Below are positions 8,433-16,095 of a stretch of DNA of 20,540 nt, piece by piece. Each line of letters begins with the position of its first letter. The first letter of the stretch is position 1. Below the pieces are notes generated by a model, which was given only the letters and a program-made list of their open reading frames with translations, made no database searches and was not told the DNA's origin. The translations under genes were made by a program, and so were the position numbers. The DNA is from an uncultured Sutterella sp. (GTDB lineage: Bacteria > Pseudomonadota > Gammaproteobacteria > Burkholderiales > Burkholderiaceae_F), in assembly GCA_905206345.1 (NCBI GenBank), contig CAJLGW010000028.1, forward strand, positions 1-20,540, written 5' to 3'.

Positions 8433-10583
8433 TTACAAAGTAAATCCGATGGTAACTATAGCACCTTTTGGCTCATCACCAACATCAGAAATACGATTGC
8501 TTAGGCGAACATAGCCATTATGTTCTTCAATAATTTTCTTGACCATTGGAAGCCCTAAACCTGTTCCTGTCGGTTTCGTCGTAATGTAAGGTTCAAAAGC
8601 CTGATTCAAGATTGTAGGAGGAAAGCCAAGCCCGTTATCTTCAAAGATAAAAAGAACTTCATCTTTTTCCTTTTCACGAATGTGTTTAGTCGTCATTGTG
8701 ACGTGGCAGTTGCGGGAAGCTTGCTTTGCTTCTTTTGCATTTGAGAAAAGGTTATGTAAGACCTGCAGCAACTGAGCTCTGTCGGCCTGAATTTCGGGTA
8801 ATTTTGCATCGAGATTCAGCGTAACATCGACATCAGCTTGAGAATACAAGGTTGCGACATCGTCGATTAAGGCATTTAAATTCAATGGCTTAAGAGTGGG
8901 TTTGGCAAGTTTTGCATAATCTCGGAAATCGTTAACCATCTGTTTAATGGAAGAGACTTGTTCCACGATTGTATGCGTGTAGCGATCCAGTAAAACAATA
9001 TCTTCTTCAGGCAGGTGCTTGGAGAGCTTAATTTGCATACGTTCGGCTGCCAGTTGAATGGGGGTGAGCGGATTTTTAATTTCGTGGGCCATTCGACGAG
9101 CAACTTCACCCCAAGCAATCACCTTTTGTGCGGCAATGGCTTGCGTCATGTCATCAATCACAACCAAGTAACCGGGATGATTATCAAGCGGAACGGAAGA
9201 ACTGCGAACGTATAACGACAGTGGTGTGTTTTTCCCTTCTGGAGTCAAGGTAACATCTTCTTGCTTGATGCTACGAGAATTTTCTTTAAGCATCGGCAAG
9301 ATAATGTGAAATAGGTCGGGATAAGCATGCTCCAGTTTTACCCCAATTTGCAAAATACTGTTGCCCAAAATTTTGACAGCTCCCATATTGGCGGTTTTGA
9401 TTCGCTTTTCATGGTCAAGCACGATAATACCGGTGGAAATATTTTCCAGAATACGTTCACGGAAGATATTGGATTGTTCTAGTCGTTCTCTTCTAGACTC
9501 TAACTTCCCTAATGCATCATTAACTTCACGAACCATGATGTTAAATGTGCGCGTAAGCTCGTTAATTTCATCAGCGCCACTAAATTCTTGAATGGGTTGG
9601 TAGTGGCCACCGGTTACACGACGGGTCCCTTCTGCTAACTGGCGAATCGGAGCGGTCCAACGTTGAGAGAGAATAAAGGCCCCCAAAACAGAAAAAAGTG
9701 ACACCAATGTCAAGGTGAGAACAAGAGAAAAACGGAAAATTTGTTGAAGACCGTCTCGAGAAACAATGATTTGTTGATAGTCCCGAAGACCTTGAACAAT
9801 GGTTGAAATATTGTCGGCAACGGGTTCATTAATGACCTGACGAATTTGAAGAAAGAGACCTTCGGGCAAGGCGTGAGTCGAGACAGGAACGATGGTTCGA
9901 ATCGCTAACTTTCCCTGATGTTCGCCTTCTTCCAAGGGATCACCATCGACAGAGGCAAAATAGCCTTGACGTTGCGCTGTATTGATGTCTTGTGGAGATA
10001 CGATTAAATCGACGACTTGTTCTTCGTCTGCTGTGTGCACAATGACTTGTCCCTCGGAGTCCAATAACTGCAAAATGGCCGAATTAGTGAAGCCTTTAGT
10101 ACGGGCCAGTTCTTTAGTCATTGCGACTAGGGAAGAGTTATTAAGGCGATCAGCAATGGTTTGAGCAGTGACAATTTGATCAGCTTGTAAGCGTTGCAGA
10201 GTCTCTTGAGAGAGTGTGACGCTAGCTTCCAATGCCCGTTCAACACGAGAGTCAACACCTGTGTCAAACGCTTGTGAGAGCAGGTAGTTCGAAGAAAAGT
10301 AAATGAGAAGGGCAGGTAAAAATGTGATGACCGAAATGGTGGCCACCAATTGCACCAACATACGGGAACCAAATTTTTTCTGGCGATATCTCGTAAAAAG
10401 TTTGGAGATAAGCGAGATAAGAATCGTCAACAAAATCAAAACGACAAAGATATTGATGACGAAAAAAAGTGGGAAATAAGGGGCCAGTCTAGGCGTAGAA
10501 ACGCTTATCGTTGTCAAAAAAAGTAGGACAACAGCAGAGATAGCAAGAACAATACTTGCGCCGTAGCGAAGCAGTGCTCTCAT
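8433..10583 (-). CDS. NtrY-like membrane sensor histidine kinase
   Basis: An inner-membrane sensor kinase of 716 residues predicted to phosphorylate the adjacent regulator. Domains in order: three N-terminal transmembrane segments (about 9-27, 37-62, 75-98), an extracytoplasmic region (about 100-283), a fourth segment (285-306), a HAMP linker (307-360), a PAS domain (about 375-485), a HisKA domain with the H-box MAHEIKNPLTP (H500) and an HATPase. The ATPase shows the N-box NLFSNAKEA (611-619), EDNGLGF and GTGLGLPM. The order and long N-terminus are typical of NtrY. The start has GGAG 7 nt upstream, formed by the last codons of the preceding DUF4390 gene, so translation of the two is probably coupled. 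No ligand can be assigned. Confidence 0.92.
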   Translation of the reverse strand: MRALLRYGASIVLAISAVVLLFLTTISVSTPRLAPYFPLFFVINIFVVLILLTILISLISKLFTRYRQKKFGSRMLVQLVATISVITFLPALLIYFSSNYLLSQAFDTGVDSRVERALEASVTLSQETLQRLQADQIVTAQTIADRLNNSSLVAMTKELARTKGFTNSAILQLLDSEGQVIVHTADEEQVVDLIVSPQDINTAQRQGYFASVDGDPLEEGEHQGKLAIRTIVPVSTHALPEGLFLQIRQVINEPVADNISTIVQGLRDYQQIIVSRDGLQQIFRFSLVLTLTLVSLFSVLGAFILSQRWTAPIRQLAEGTRRVTGGHYQPIQEFSGADEINELTRTFNIMVREVNDALGKLESRRERLEQSNIFRERILENISTGIIVLDHEKRIKTANMGAVKILGNSILQIGVKLEHAYPDLFHIILPMLKENSRSIKQEDVTLTPEGKNTPLSLYVRSSSVPLDNHPGYLVVIDDMTQAIAAQKVIAWGEVARRMAHEIKNPLTPIQLAAERMQIKLSKHLPEEDIVLLDRYTHTIVEQVSSIKQMVNDFRDYAKLAKPTLKPLNLNALIDDVATLYSQADVDVTLNLDAKLPEIQADRAQLLQVLHNLFSNAKEAKQASRNCHVTMTTKHIREKEKDEVLFIFEDNGLGFPPTILNQAFEPYITTKPTGTGLGLPMVKKIIEEHNGYVRLSNRISDVGDEPKGAIVTIGFTL

Positions 10584-10587
10584 GTTG

Positions 10588-11184
10588 TTACTCCTTATTG
10601 TCCGGAGCTACCGCTCGGTGATCAATGGAAACGGCTTGCCAACCCGAGTCTAAATTCCAGTCTGCATCACCAATGCTCACCATCATCGGTAAGGGGAGTT
10701 GTTCAACGTCAAGGCGCATACGCACTTCCGCCTCATAAGAGGAGGGTTCATTGAGATGAGTTCTGTCGGAAACTTGCCAATTGTGAACAGCTTTTAATAC
10801 TGAGAGGGCGTCTTTTAGATTGTCAAAGGATTGAGACAATCCCCCGCGTGAGAGACGATACTGACGCGTGAGGGGACTATAAGACAATCGAGACATAAAG
10901 CTTGCATCATCAATCGATTTGTCCACCCAATACCAGCGATGGCGTTCTAATCGAAATTCCGTGATGAAGTACAACGGAATACCACGCGTAAGGGTATCTT
11001 CAATGTTTCTTGATAAATCAAACTCAACATCTAGATTGATGTATAGACCAGGTGTATCGCCATCTTTCGCTCTATTGAGAGAGGCGTTCATAATTGCAAT
11101 GTCTTCTGCCCAGGCAGAACCCACCATGCTCAGACCAATGATCAGAGCAAGAAGCGGGCGCAAGAGGCTTGGGCAGTATTGCAT
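10588..11184 (-). CDS. DUF4390 family exported protein
   Basis: A 198-residue protein with an N-terminal signal peptide (hydrophobic core about 9-22, likely cleavage after SAWA at residue 26) and no further membrane segment, so probably periplasmic. The body matches the DUF4390 pattern: alternating beta-strand sequence with GLYINLDVEFDLS, a central RHRWYWVDK, LSYSPLTRQYRLS and a C-terminal SGW. The family has no established function but commonly sits between rsmB and the ntrY-like kinase in Betaproteobacteria. Because the kinase has a large extracytoplasmic domain, an accessory role in sensing is possible; this is inference. Its ATG overlaps the rsmB stop by 1 nt (TAATG). Confidence 0.8.
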   Translation of the reverse strand: MQYCPSLLRPLLALIIGLSMVGSAWAEDIAIMNASLNRAKDGDTPGLYINLDVEFDLSRNIEDTLTRGIPLYFITEFRLERHRWYWVDKSIDDASFMSRLSYSPLTRQYRLSRGGLSQSFDNLKDALSVLKAVHNWQVSDRTHLNEPSSYEAEVRMRLDVEQLPLPMMVSIGDADWNLDSGWQAVSIDHRAVAPDNKE

Positions 11185-12497
11185 TATGCGGCATCCTTTT
11201 TACTTAAAAGGGCATAGAAGAAACCGTCGTGGACAAGAGGCAATCCCTTTGCGGACTCTTTTTCCGTCGGAATCAGACGTAGCATCTCTTCACCGTTGAA
11301 GGGTAACGGTTTGAGGACTGCGTCCTTGTGTCGACTCAAGAAAGCCTGAATTTGCCAAGGTCCTTCTTCTGGGAAAATTGAGCAAACCACATACAAGAGG
11401 TCTTTGCCATTGGGCAAAATTTCCCAAACGGTATCTAAGATTTTAGCCTGAGTTTGCGCTAATTGTTCAATATCGCTTTGACGTCGTGCCCAAGGAATGT
11501 CAGGGTGACGACGGACGATGCCAGAAGCCGTACAGGGCGCATCCAAAACAATGGCATCAAACGTGCCTAATGATTTAAGGAAATCAATGTCAGCCGCACT
11601 GCCGACCTTGACCGTTGCTTTTAGTCCCAATCGACTAAGCGTTTCATTAATCTTGGGGGCGCGAGTCGGGTCAATCTCAATGGCCGTAACATCAAGATCG
11701 TAGTTTTCTAATAACTGGGCCGTCTTTCCACCGGGTGCTGCGCATGCGTCCAACACCTTGGAACCAGGGGCGAGCTTTAAAATCTCTGTGACAAGTTGAC
11801 TGCCGGCATCTTGAACCGATACAAGGCCTTGGGAAAAGCCGGGGATTTTTTGGACGGGGCAAGGAGGGTCAATGATGACGGCCCACGGGCCAATTGCCTT
11901 TGCATTGACGCCTGCTTTTTGAGCAAGATCCAAATATTCTGGCATGGAGACCTTGCGGCGATTAACTCGTAAGGTTAAAGGCGGGTGCTTTGTTTGTACG
12001 TCAAGGAGACTTTCCCATTGATTCGGGAAAGACTTTCGAACTTTAGAAATCCACCAACCCGGCGCATTGAAACGTGCATTCAGATTCTTTGCAAAAAGTA
12101 AGGCAAAAGAGTCCTTATTTCGTAAGTAATTTCGAAGAATGGCGTTAATAAAACCACTGGCTCGGGCCGTCTCAGGAACAGACTTAGCGGCAATCACTGT
12201 TTGATTAACGACGGTGAAAGCTTTGTCTTGCCCATTGACCAACAACGCAAGTGCAACGTCCAATAGGGCTCCCACTTCAGGCGAAGGAGTCTTATTCATG
12301 AGTTTCGTGGCAATTAAGTCCACTTTGGCTCGATGACGAATCGCAGTATGCAATAAGCTTTGTACTGCGGCTTTCATTTGAGGGTCTGCTGAGGTTGCGC
12401 AGTGCGCTAAGGCCTTATCCAATGATAAGGTTCCCTCTTTAATGTCTTCCCAGTAAGCAGAAGCCTTTACAAGGGCGTCAGAGAGATTGACACTCAT
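11184..12497 (-). CDS. rsmB: 16S rRNA (cytosine-967-C5)-methyltransferase RsmB
   Basis: Methylates C967 of 16S rRNA with S-adenosylmethionine. The 437-residue product has an N-terminal NusB-like helical domain (about 1-130), a linker domain and a C-terminal Rossmann methyltransferase. Motif I is VLDACAAPGGKT (248-259), motif IV is DAPCTASG with C322, and motif VI is VVCSIFPEE with C372, the position of the catalytic cysteine in RNA m5C methyltransferases. The ATG at 12497 overlaps the fmt stop as ATGA, with GGAG 10 nt upstream; an in-frame TTG three codons earlier is less likely. Also known as sun or fmu. It is the second gene of the fmt-led operon. Confidence 0.95.
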   Translation of the reverse strand: MSVNLSDALVKASAYWEDIKEGTLSLDKALAHCATSADPQMKAAVQSLLHTAIRHRAKVDLIATKLMNKTPSPEVGALLDVALALLVNGQDKAFTVVNQTVIAAKSVPETARASGFINAILRNYLRNKDSFALLFAKNLNARFNAPGWWISKVRKSFPNQWESLLDVQTKHPPLTLRVNRRKVSMPEYLDLAQKAGVNAKAIGPWAVIIDPPCPVQKIPGFSQGLVSVQDAGSQLVTEILKLAPGSKVLDACAAPGGKTAQLLENYDLDVTAIEIDPTRAPKINETLSRLGLKATVKVGSAADIDFLKSLGTFDAIVLDAPCTASGIVRRHPDIPWARRQSDIEQLAQTQAKILDTVWEILPNGKDLLYVVCSIFPEEGPWQIQAFLSRHKDAVLKPLPFNGEEMLRLIPTEKESAKGLPLVHDGFFYALLSKKDAA

Positions 12498-13453
12498 TGG
12501 AAACAATCTCCTTTGATGATGGGGTAGCCTTGCAAGAAGCTGGCAACCGGCATTTTAGGTTTGCCTGGGCGTTGCAAAACCGTGGCGCAAATCGCTCGTT
12601 CACCGCAAGCAATGACAACTCCGTTTTTATCGGCTTGAAGAACTGTGCCAGCTTGACCTTGAGCTTCGACGATTTGCGCTTCCCAAATTTTGATAATGAC
12701 CTCGTTGTGCGTTGCAAAAGATGAGGGGAAGGGATTGAAGGCTCGAATTTTCCGTTCAACCACATGAGCGGGCAAACTGAAGTCAATTTTGCCCTCCTCT
12801 TTATGCACTTTTTCAGCATACGTTACCCCTTCGGCTGGTTGCTCAACATAGCTCACCGATTCGGGAGACGAGAGAAGTCGAACCATCATGTTGGCCCCTA
12901 ATTGGGCAACACGCTCTGTCAAACTCGTTGTCGTTTCACTGGCACTAATAGGGAATGACTCTTGCGACAGCATCGGACCGGTATCAAGGCCCGCTTCCAT
13001 CTTCATAAGCGTAACGCCAAAATCAGGGTCACCATGCTCAATGGCACGAGTAATGGGGGCTGCGCCTCGCCAACGAGGCAGTAAGCTAGCGTGAACATTG
13101 ATGCATTTGACCGAATGATCACAGCCAATGCCACGAGGAATATCTAAAACCGCTTGCGGCAAAATCATCCCATAGGCTGCAACGACCATGACATCAGCAT
13201 TGAGCGCAATGAGTTGATCATGTACAGCTTGGGCTTCAGCTCCCCCTTTCTTTAACGACAAGGTGCTTGGGGTGATCACTTCAATCCCATGCTCTAAGGC
13301 CAAAGATTTAACGGGAGATGGGGTCAACCTCATCCCTCGACCACTGGGTCGATCGGGTTGAGATAAGACGAGCAAAATCTCGTGTCCCGCTTCAATTAAG
13401 GCGGCTAACACGGTTGCAGCAAGAGGTGGGGTTCCAGCAAAAATGATTTTCAT
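12494..13453 (-). CDS. fmt: Methionyl-tRNA formyltransferase
   Basis: Formylates the amino group of initiator Met-tRNA using 10-formyltetrahydrofolate, needed for bacterial translation initiation. The 319-residue protein has the N-terminal Rossmann domain (FAGTPPLA, QPDRPSGRG) and the catalytic triad in N119, H121 (NVHASLLPRWRGAAP) and D157 (GLDTGP). The C-terminal OB-fold tRNA-binding domain begins near RAFNPFPSS. A short extra segment with GCDHSVK before the catalytic Asn lengthens the loop relative to E. coli Fmt. No ribosome-binding site precedes the ATG. A promoter-like -10 just 7 nt upstream suggests a leaderless transcript. It overlaps rsmB by 4 nt. Confidence 0.96.
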   Translation of the reverse strand: MKIIFAGTPPLAATVLAALIEAGHEILLVLSQPDRPSGRGMRLTPSPVKSLALEHGIEVITPSTLSLKKGGAEAQAVHDQLIALNADVMVVAAYGMILPQAVLDIPRGIGCDHSVKCINVHASLLPRWRGAAPITRAIEHGDPDFGVTLMKMEAGLDTGPMLSQESFPISASETTTSLTERVAQLGANMMVRLLSSPESVSYVEQPAEGVTYAEKVHKEEGKIDFSLPAHVVERKIRAFNPFPSSFATHNEVIIKIWEAQIVEAQGQAGTVLQADKNGVVIACGERAICATVLQRPGKPKMPVASFLQGYPIIKGDCFQ

Positions 13454-13460
13454 AACGCAA

Positions 13461-13489
13461 ATTGTAGAGACTTGAGTTAAATATGACGA
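13461..13489 (-). promoter_or_regulatory. Putative sigma-70 promoter of the fmt operon
   Basis: Read on the minus strand, TCGTCA (13484-13489; 4 of 6 to TTGACA), a 17-nt spacer and TACAAT (13461-13466; 5 of 6 to TATAAT). The predicted transcription start falls at or within a base or two of the fmt ATG at 13453, implying a leaderless mRNA. An 8-bp inverted repeat (AACGCAAA at 13454-13461, TTTGCGTT at 13493-13500) brackets the promoter and might be an operator or chance. Confidence 0.4.
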
Positions 13490-13567
13490 TATTTTGCGTT
13501 TAATTTAACGCTTCGTGATAAAAAAATGTTGGGTAAGCGATACACTTACAACAAACAAGGAGTTTTT

Positions 13568-14470
13568 ATGCGCAAGCAATTTACAACGAAAGACAGCATA
13601 ACGCTTCACTATGAAGTCTTTGGAGATGATGGTTCTCCTGTAATTTTGTTAATTATGGGGTTAGGGATGCCCTCTGTAGCTTGGCCACCTTCGTTTATCC
13701 AAGGATTGGTTCAAAGTGGTTTTCGAGTGGTTGCTTTCGATAATCGAGATAGTGGGAAATCGACAAAGATCGAGGAAAATGTTGGATTTTTGAGGGTAAT
13801 TAGTGCAATTTGTCGCGCGTTGTTACGTTTGCCGGTTAAGGCTCCTTATTCGTTAGATGATATGGCGGCCGATGCCGAAGCCGTTTTGGATGAGTTGCAA
13901 GTTAAGCGTGCCCATGTTTTGGGAATTTCAATGGGCGGCATGATTTCTCAAGTGATGGCCTTAAATTATCCGCAGCGCATCGCTTCGATGATTTCAATTA
14001 TGAGCGCTTCCGGAAATCCTCGAACGGGCCTGGGAAAGTTAAACGCAATTCGTGGAATTTTGAAGCCCGTCAGTGATGAGCATAATGTCGAAGCCGTGGC
14101 TAAACACCTGAAAAACTTATTCAAAGTGATCAGTGCCGGTTCTCAACCTCATTCTGACGAACACCTCTATAGAGTGGCGCGCTCCATGGTTGAAGATGAA
14201 TATCAAGCCATGGCAAGTTCTCGCCAATTGTTAGCGATTCTAGCCTCCGGTGATCGCTCTAAAAATTTAAGACGCATTATGGCGCCGACGTTAGTCGTTC
14301 ACGGCCGTAATGACCCATTGTTGCCATTAAGAGCGGGAGAAGAGGTTGCAGAATGCGTTCCCAATGCACGAATGCTAACCATTGATAAAATGGGACATGA
14401 TTTATCAGACAATGTTGTGGATCAAATTGTTGCAGCGGTTTCTAAACACTGTCACCGTTATAAAGACTGA
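13568..14470 (+). CDS. Alpha/beta hydrolase
   Basis: A 300-residue soluble alpha/beta-hydrolase-fold enzyme. The oxyanion-loop strand (ILLIMGLGMP), the segment VVAFDNRDSGKS, the nucleophile elbow GISMGG (S121), the acid in GRNDP (D249) and the base in MGHD (H277) complete a Ser-Asp-His triad. The pattern resembles polyketide methylesterase/peroxidase-like hydrolases such as the RdmC group, but no substrate can be named. The ATG at 13568 has AAGGAG 5 nt upstream. An upstream in-frame ATG at 13526 would add 14 residues without a comparable site. The gene lies between fmt and def on the opposite strand and ends at a bidirectional terminator, so it looks like a self-contained inserted cassette. 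No signal peptide. Confidence 0.85.
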   Translation: MRKQFTTKDSITLHYEVFGDDGSPVILLIMGLGMPSVAWPPSFIQGLVQSGFRVVAFDNRDSGKSTKIEENVGFLRVISAICRALLRLPVKAPYSLDDMAADAEAVLDELQVKRAHVLGISMGGMISQVMALNYPQRIASMISIMSASGNPRTGLGKLNAIRGILKPVSDEHNVEAVAKHLKNLFKVISAGSQPHSDEHLYRVARSMVEDEYQAMASSRQLLAILASGDRSKNLRRIMAPTLVVHGRNDPLLPLRAGEEVAECVPNARMLTIDKMGHDLSDNVVDQIVAAVSKHCHRYKD

Positions 14471-14475
14471 TGTAG

Positions 14476-14502
14476 AAAAGGACGGCTTGAAACCGTCCTT
14501 TT
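14476..14502. terminator. Bidirectional rho-independent terminator between hydrolase and def
   Basis: A perfect 10-bp stem (AAAAGGACGG at 14476-14485, CCGTCCTTTT at 14493-14502) with a 7-nt loop. The A and T tracts on each flank let it serve both convergent genes, the hydrolase and def. Confidence 0.85.
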
Positions 14503-14505
14503 GAA

Positions 14506-15015
14506 TTATTGGCGCTCTTGCAAACGCTTCTTTTTTAATTTGGCGCATGCTCGATCGCGTTTGAGGCGACTTAAGTGATCAACAAAGACCTTACCGTCTA
14601 AGTGATCCAATTCGTGTTGAAGACAAATGGCCAAAAGTCCGTCGGCGTGCTTCTCTTGCTGTTGGCCGGTGAGGTCAGTGTAACGAACCGTCACTTCTGA
14701 GTAACGTGTCACCTTTTCATAAATACCCGGCAACGAAAGACAACCCTCTTCTCCTAATTCCATTTCTTCACTTTTGGCGATAATTTCGGGATTAACGAGC
14801 GTTAAGAGGCTGTCTTTATTTTCGCTGACATCAACTACAACAAGACGAATGCTGTGACCCACTTGAGGAGCGGCCAATCCGACCCCAGGTGCCTCGTACA
14901 TGGTTTGAGCCATATCCTTTGCCAACGCAACAATATCCTCGGTAATTTCACCGATGGGCTGACAAACCGTTTCAAGAACGGGGTTGGGAAATTGCACAAT
15001 AGGCAAGGTAGTCAC
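14506..15015 (-). CDS. def: Peptide deformylase
   Basis: A metal-dependent enzyme that removes the N-formyl group from nascent proteins, the counterpart of Fmt. At 169 residues it has the family's usual length. All three motifs are intact: GVGLAAPQVG (44-53), EGCLSLP (90-96, metal ligand C92) and QHELDHLDG (133-141, ligands H134 and H138, catalytic E135). I chose the GTG at 15015, giving the expected N-terminus (TTLPIVQFPNPVL), with TGGAG 8 nt upstream. A longer frame to 15063 would add 16 hydrophobic residues the family lacks. The basic C-terminal tail (RLKRDRACAKLKKKR) is longer than typical but plausible for ribosome contact. Divergent from dprA. Confidence 0.96.
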   Translation of the reverse strand: MTTLPIVQFPNPVLETVCQPIGEITEDIVALAKDMAQTMYEAPGVGLAAPQVGHSIRLVVVDVSENKDSLLTLVNPEIIAKSEEMELGEEGCLSLPGIYEKVTRYSEVTVRYTDLTGQQQEKHADGLLAICLQHELDHLDGKVFVDHLSRLKRDRACAKLKKKRLQERQ

Positions 15016-15122
15016 GTCAAGTGCTCCAAAAATTAAAATGAATTGAAAGGAAAATTTTACCAAGAATTGCGGATTCCATTTTGTAATCAGACGTACAATG
15101 AGGACAAAGGTCGTGAGGGATT

Positions 15123-16013
15123 ATGAATAAGGAACAACAGCGAGATTGGTTACGTTTAGTGTTGACGTCTGAATTAACTAGTTTTGAGGCTCAGCAATTA
15201 TTAACGCATATCGGTCTGCCTGAGGAAATTTTCAGCGCAAGTTTTCAACAATTGAGAGCCATTGTGGGTGAATCGCTTGCGTTGCGACTTCGACATGCTC
15301 CAAGTTTGGAAGTAGAGCAGGCGATTGAAGAGTCATTGAGATGGCTTGAACGCACGCCAGGCGCTCGCATGATGACGCTAGAAGACGTTGATTACCCTCA
15401 ATCATTGTTAACAAGCGGTTTGGCGCCTGTTGTCTTTTTTGCGATTGGCAATCTCTCTTTATTTTCTCGGCCGAGCATTTCTTTAATCGGTAGCTCTCAC
15501 CCGAGTGCAGAGGCCAGTGAGTTAACCCAGTCGTGGGCTAGACGGTTGTGTGAAGACGCAGAGGTTGCAATTGTTCAAACCGACAAGCAAGGCATTGAGC
15601 AAGATGCGTTGGTATCGGTTGCGAGATCCCATCCGGATAGTTTGATTTGGCTCTGTTCAACGCCGTTGGCCAATCCTCTAATAGAAAAGAAGCGAGATTT
15701 TGTTGCCAATAAGGGACTGATCATTAGTACCGTACTTCCCGTTAAAGAGAGCTTTGAAGAGGGTGATCAGGAAGGGATTCAACGCTTGTGGATGGCAGTG
15801 GTGAATAACTTTGTTGTTATCCAAGCCAGTCAACGATCGAAAGTTTTATCATTGATGCGCGAAGCCGGCGATTTAGGTCGTGAGGTGATGGCGGTGCCCG
15901 GTTCGATTCATCACCCGTTAAGTAAAGGATGTCACCAATTAATCAAGCAAGGTGCTTCTTTAGTCGAAGGGACGGATGACATTTTGAAAAATATGAAATT
16001 AAAAAATCTATAA
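15123..16013 (+). CDS. dprA: Divergent DprA/Smf-family protein
   Basis: DprA loads RecA on incoming single-stranded DNA during natural transformation. The 296-residue protein keeps the order of the family: an N-terminal helical/SAM-like region (about 1-75), the strand ISLIGSSHP where DprA has IVGSR, and a well-kept C-terminal block GREVMAVPGS followed by HHPLSKGCHQLIKQGASLVE. The core signatures are changed: SGLARGIDAAAH reads VQTDKQGIEQDAL, and the FPxRNRIIAGLS stretch is replaced by DQEGIQRLWMAVVNN. There is no C-terminal winged-helix domain, giving a shorter protein. The frame is open and the start has GAGG 4 nt upstream, so it is not an obvious pseudogene. Ancestry is clear; activity is doubtful. 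Confidence 0.8.
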   Translation: MNKEQQRDWLRLVLTSELTSFEAQQLLTHIGLPEEIFSASFQQLRAIVGESLALRLRHAPSLEVEQAIEESLRWLERTPGARMMTLEDVDYPQSLLTSGLAPVVFFAIGNLSLFSRPSISLIGSSHPSAEASELTQSWARRLCEDAEVAIVQTDKQGIEQDALVSVARSHPDSLIWLCSTPLANPLIEKKRDFVANKGLIISTVLPVKESFEEGDQEGIQRLWMAVVNNFVVIQASQRSKVLSLMREAGDLGREVMAVPGSIHHPLSKGCHQLIKQGASLVEGTDDILKNMKLKNL

Positions 16014-16095
16014 AGAAAATTTGCAAAAGTACCCCCATTTATTGCTACTCTAAAAAAAGCATTTTGTTGAGACATTGCAGAATTAGGATTTTGTC

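Noticed and set aside
15016..15063. A hydrophobic N-terminal extension of peptide deformylase suggesting a membrane anchor
   Set aside because: The GTG at 15015 has TGGAG 8 nt upstream and gives exactly the usual N-terminus; the extension contains that ribosome-binding site.
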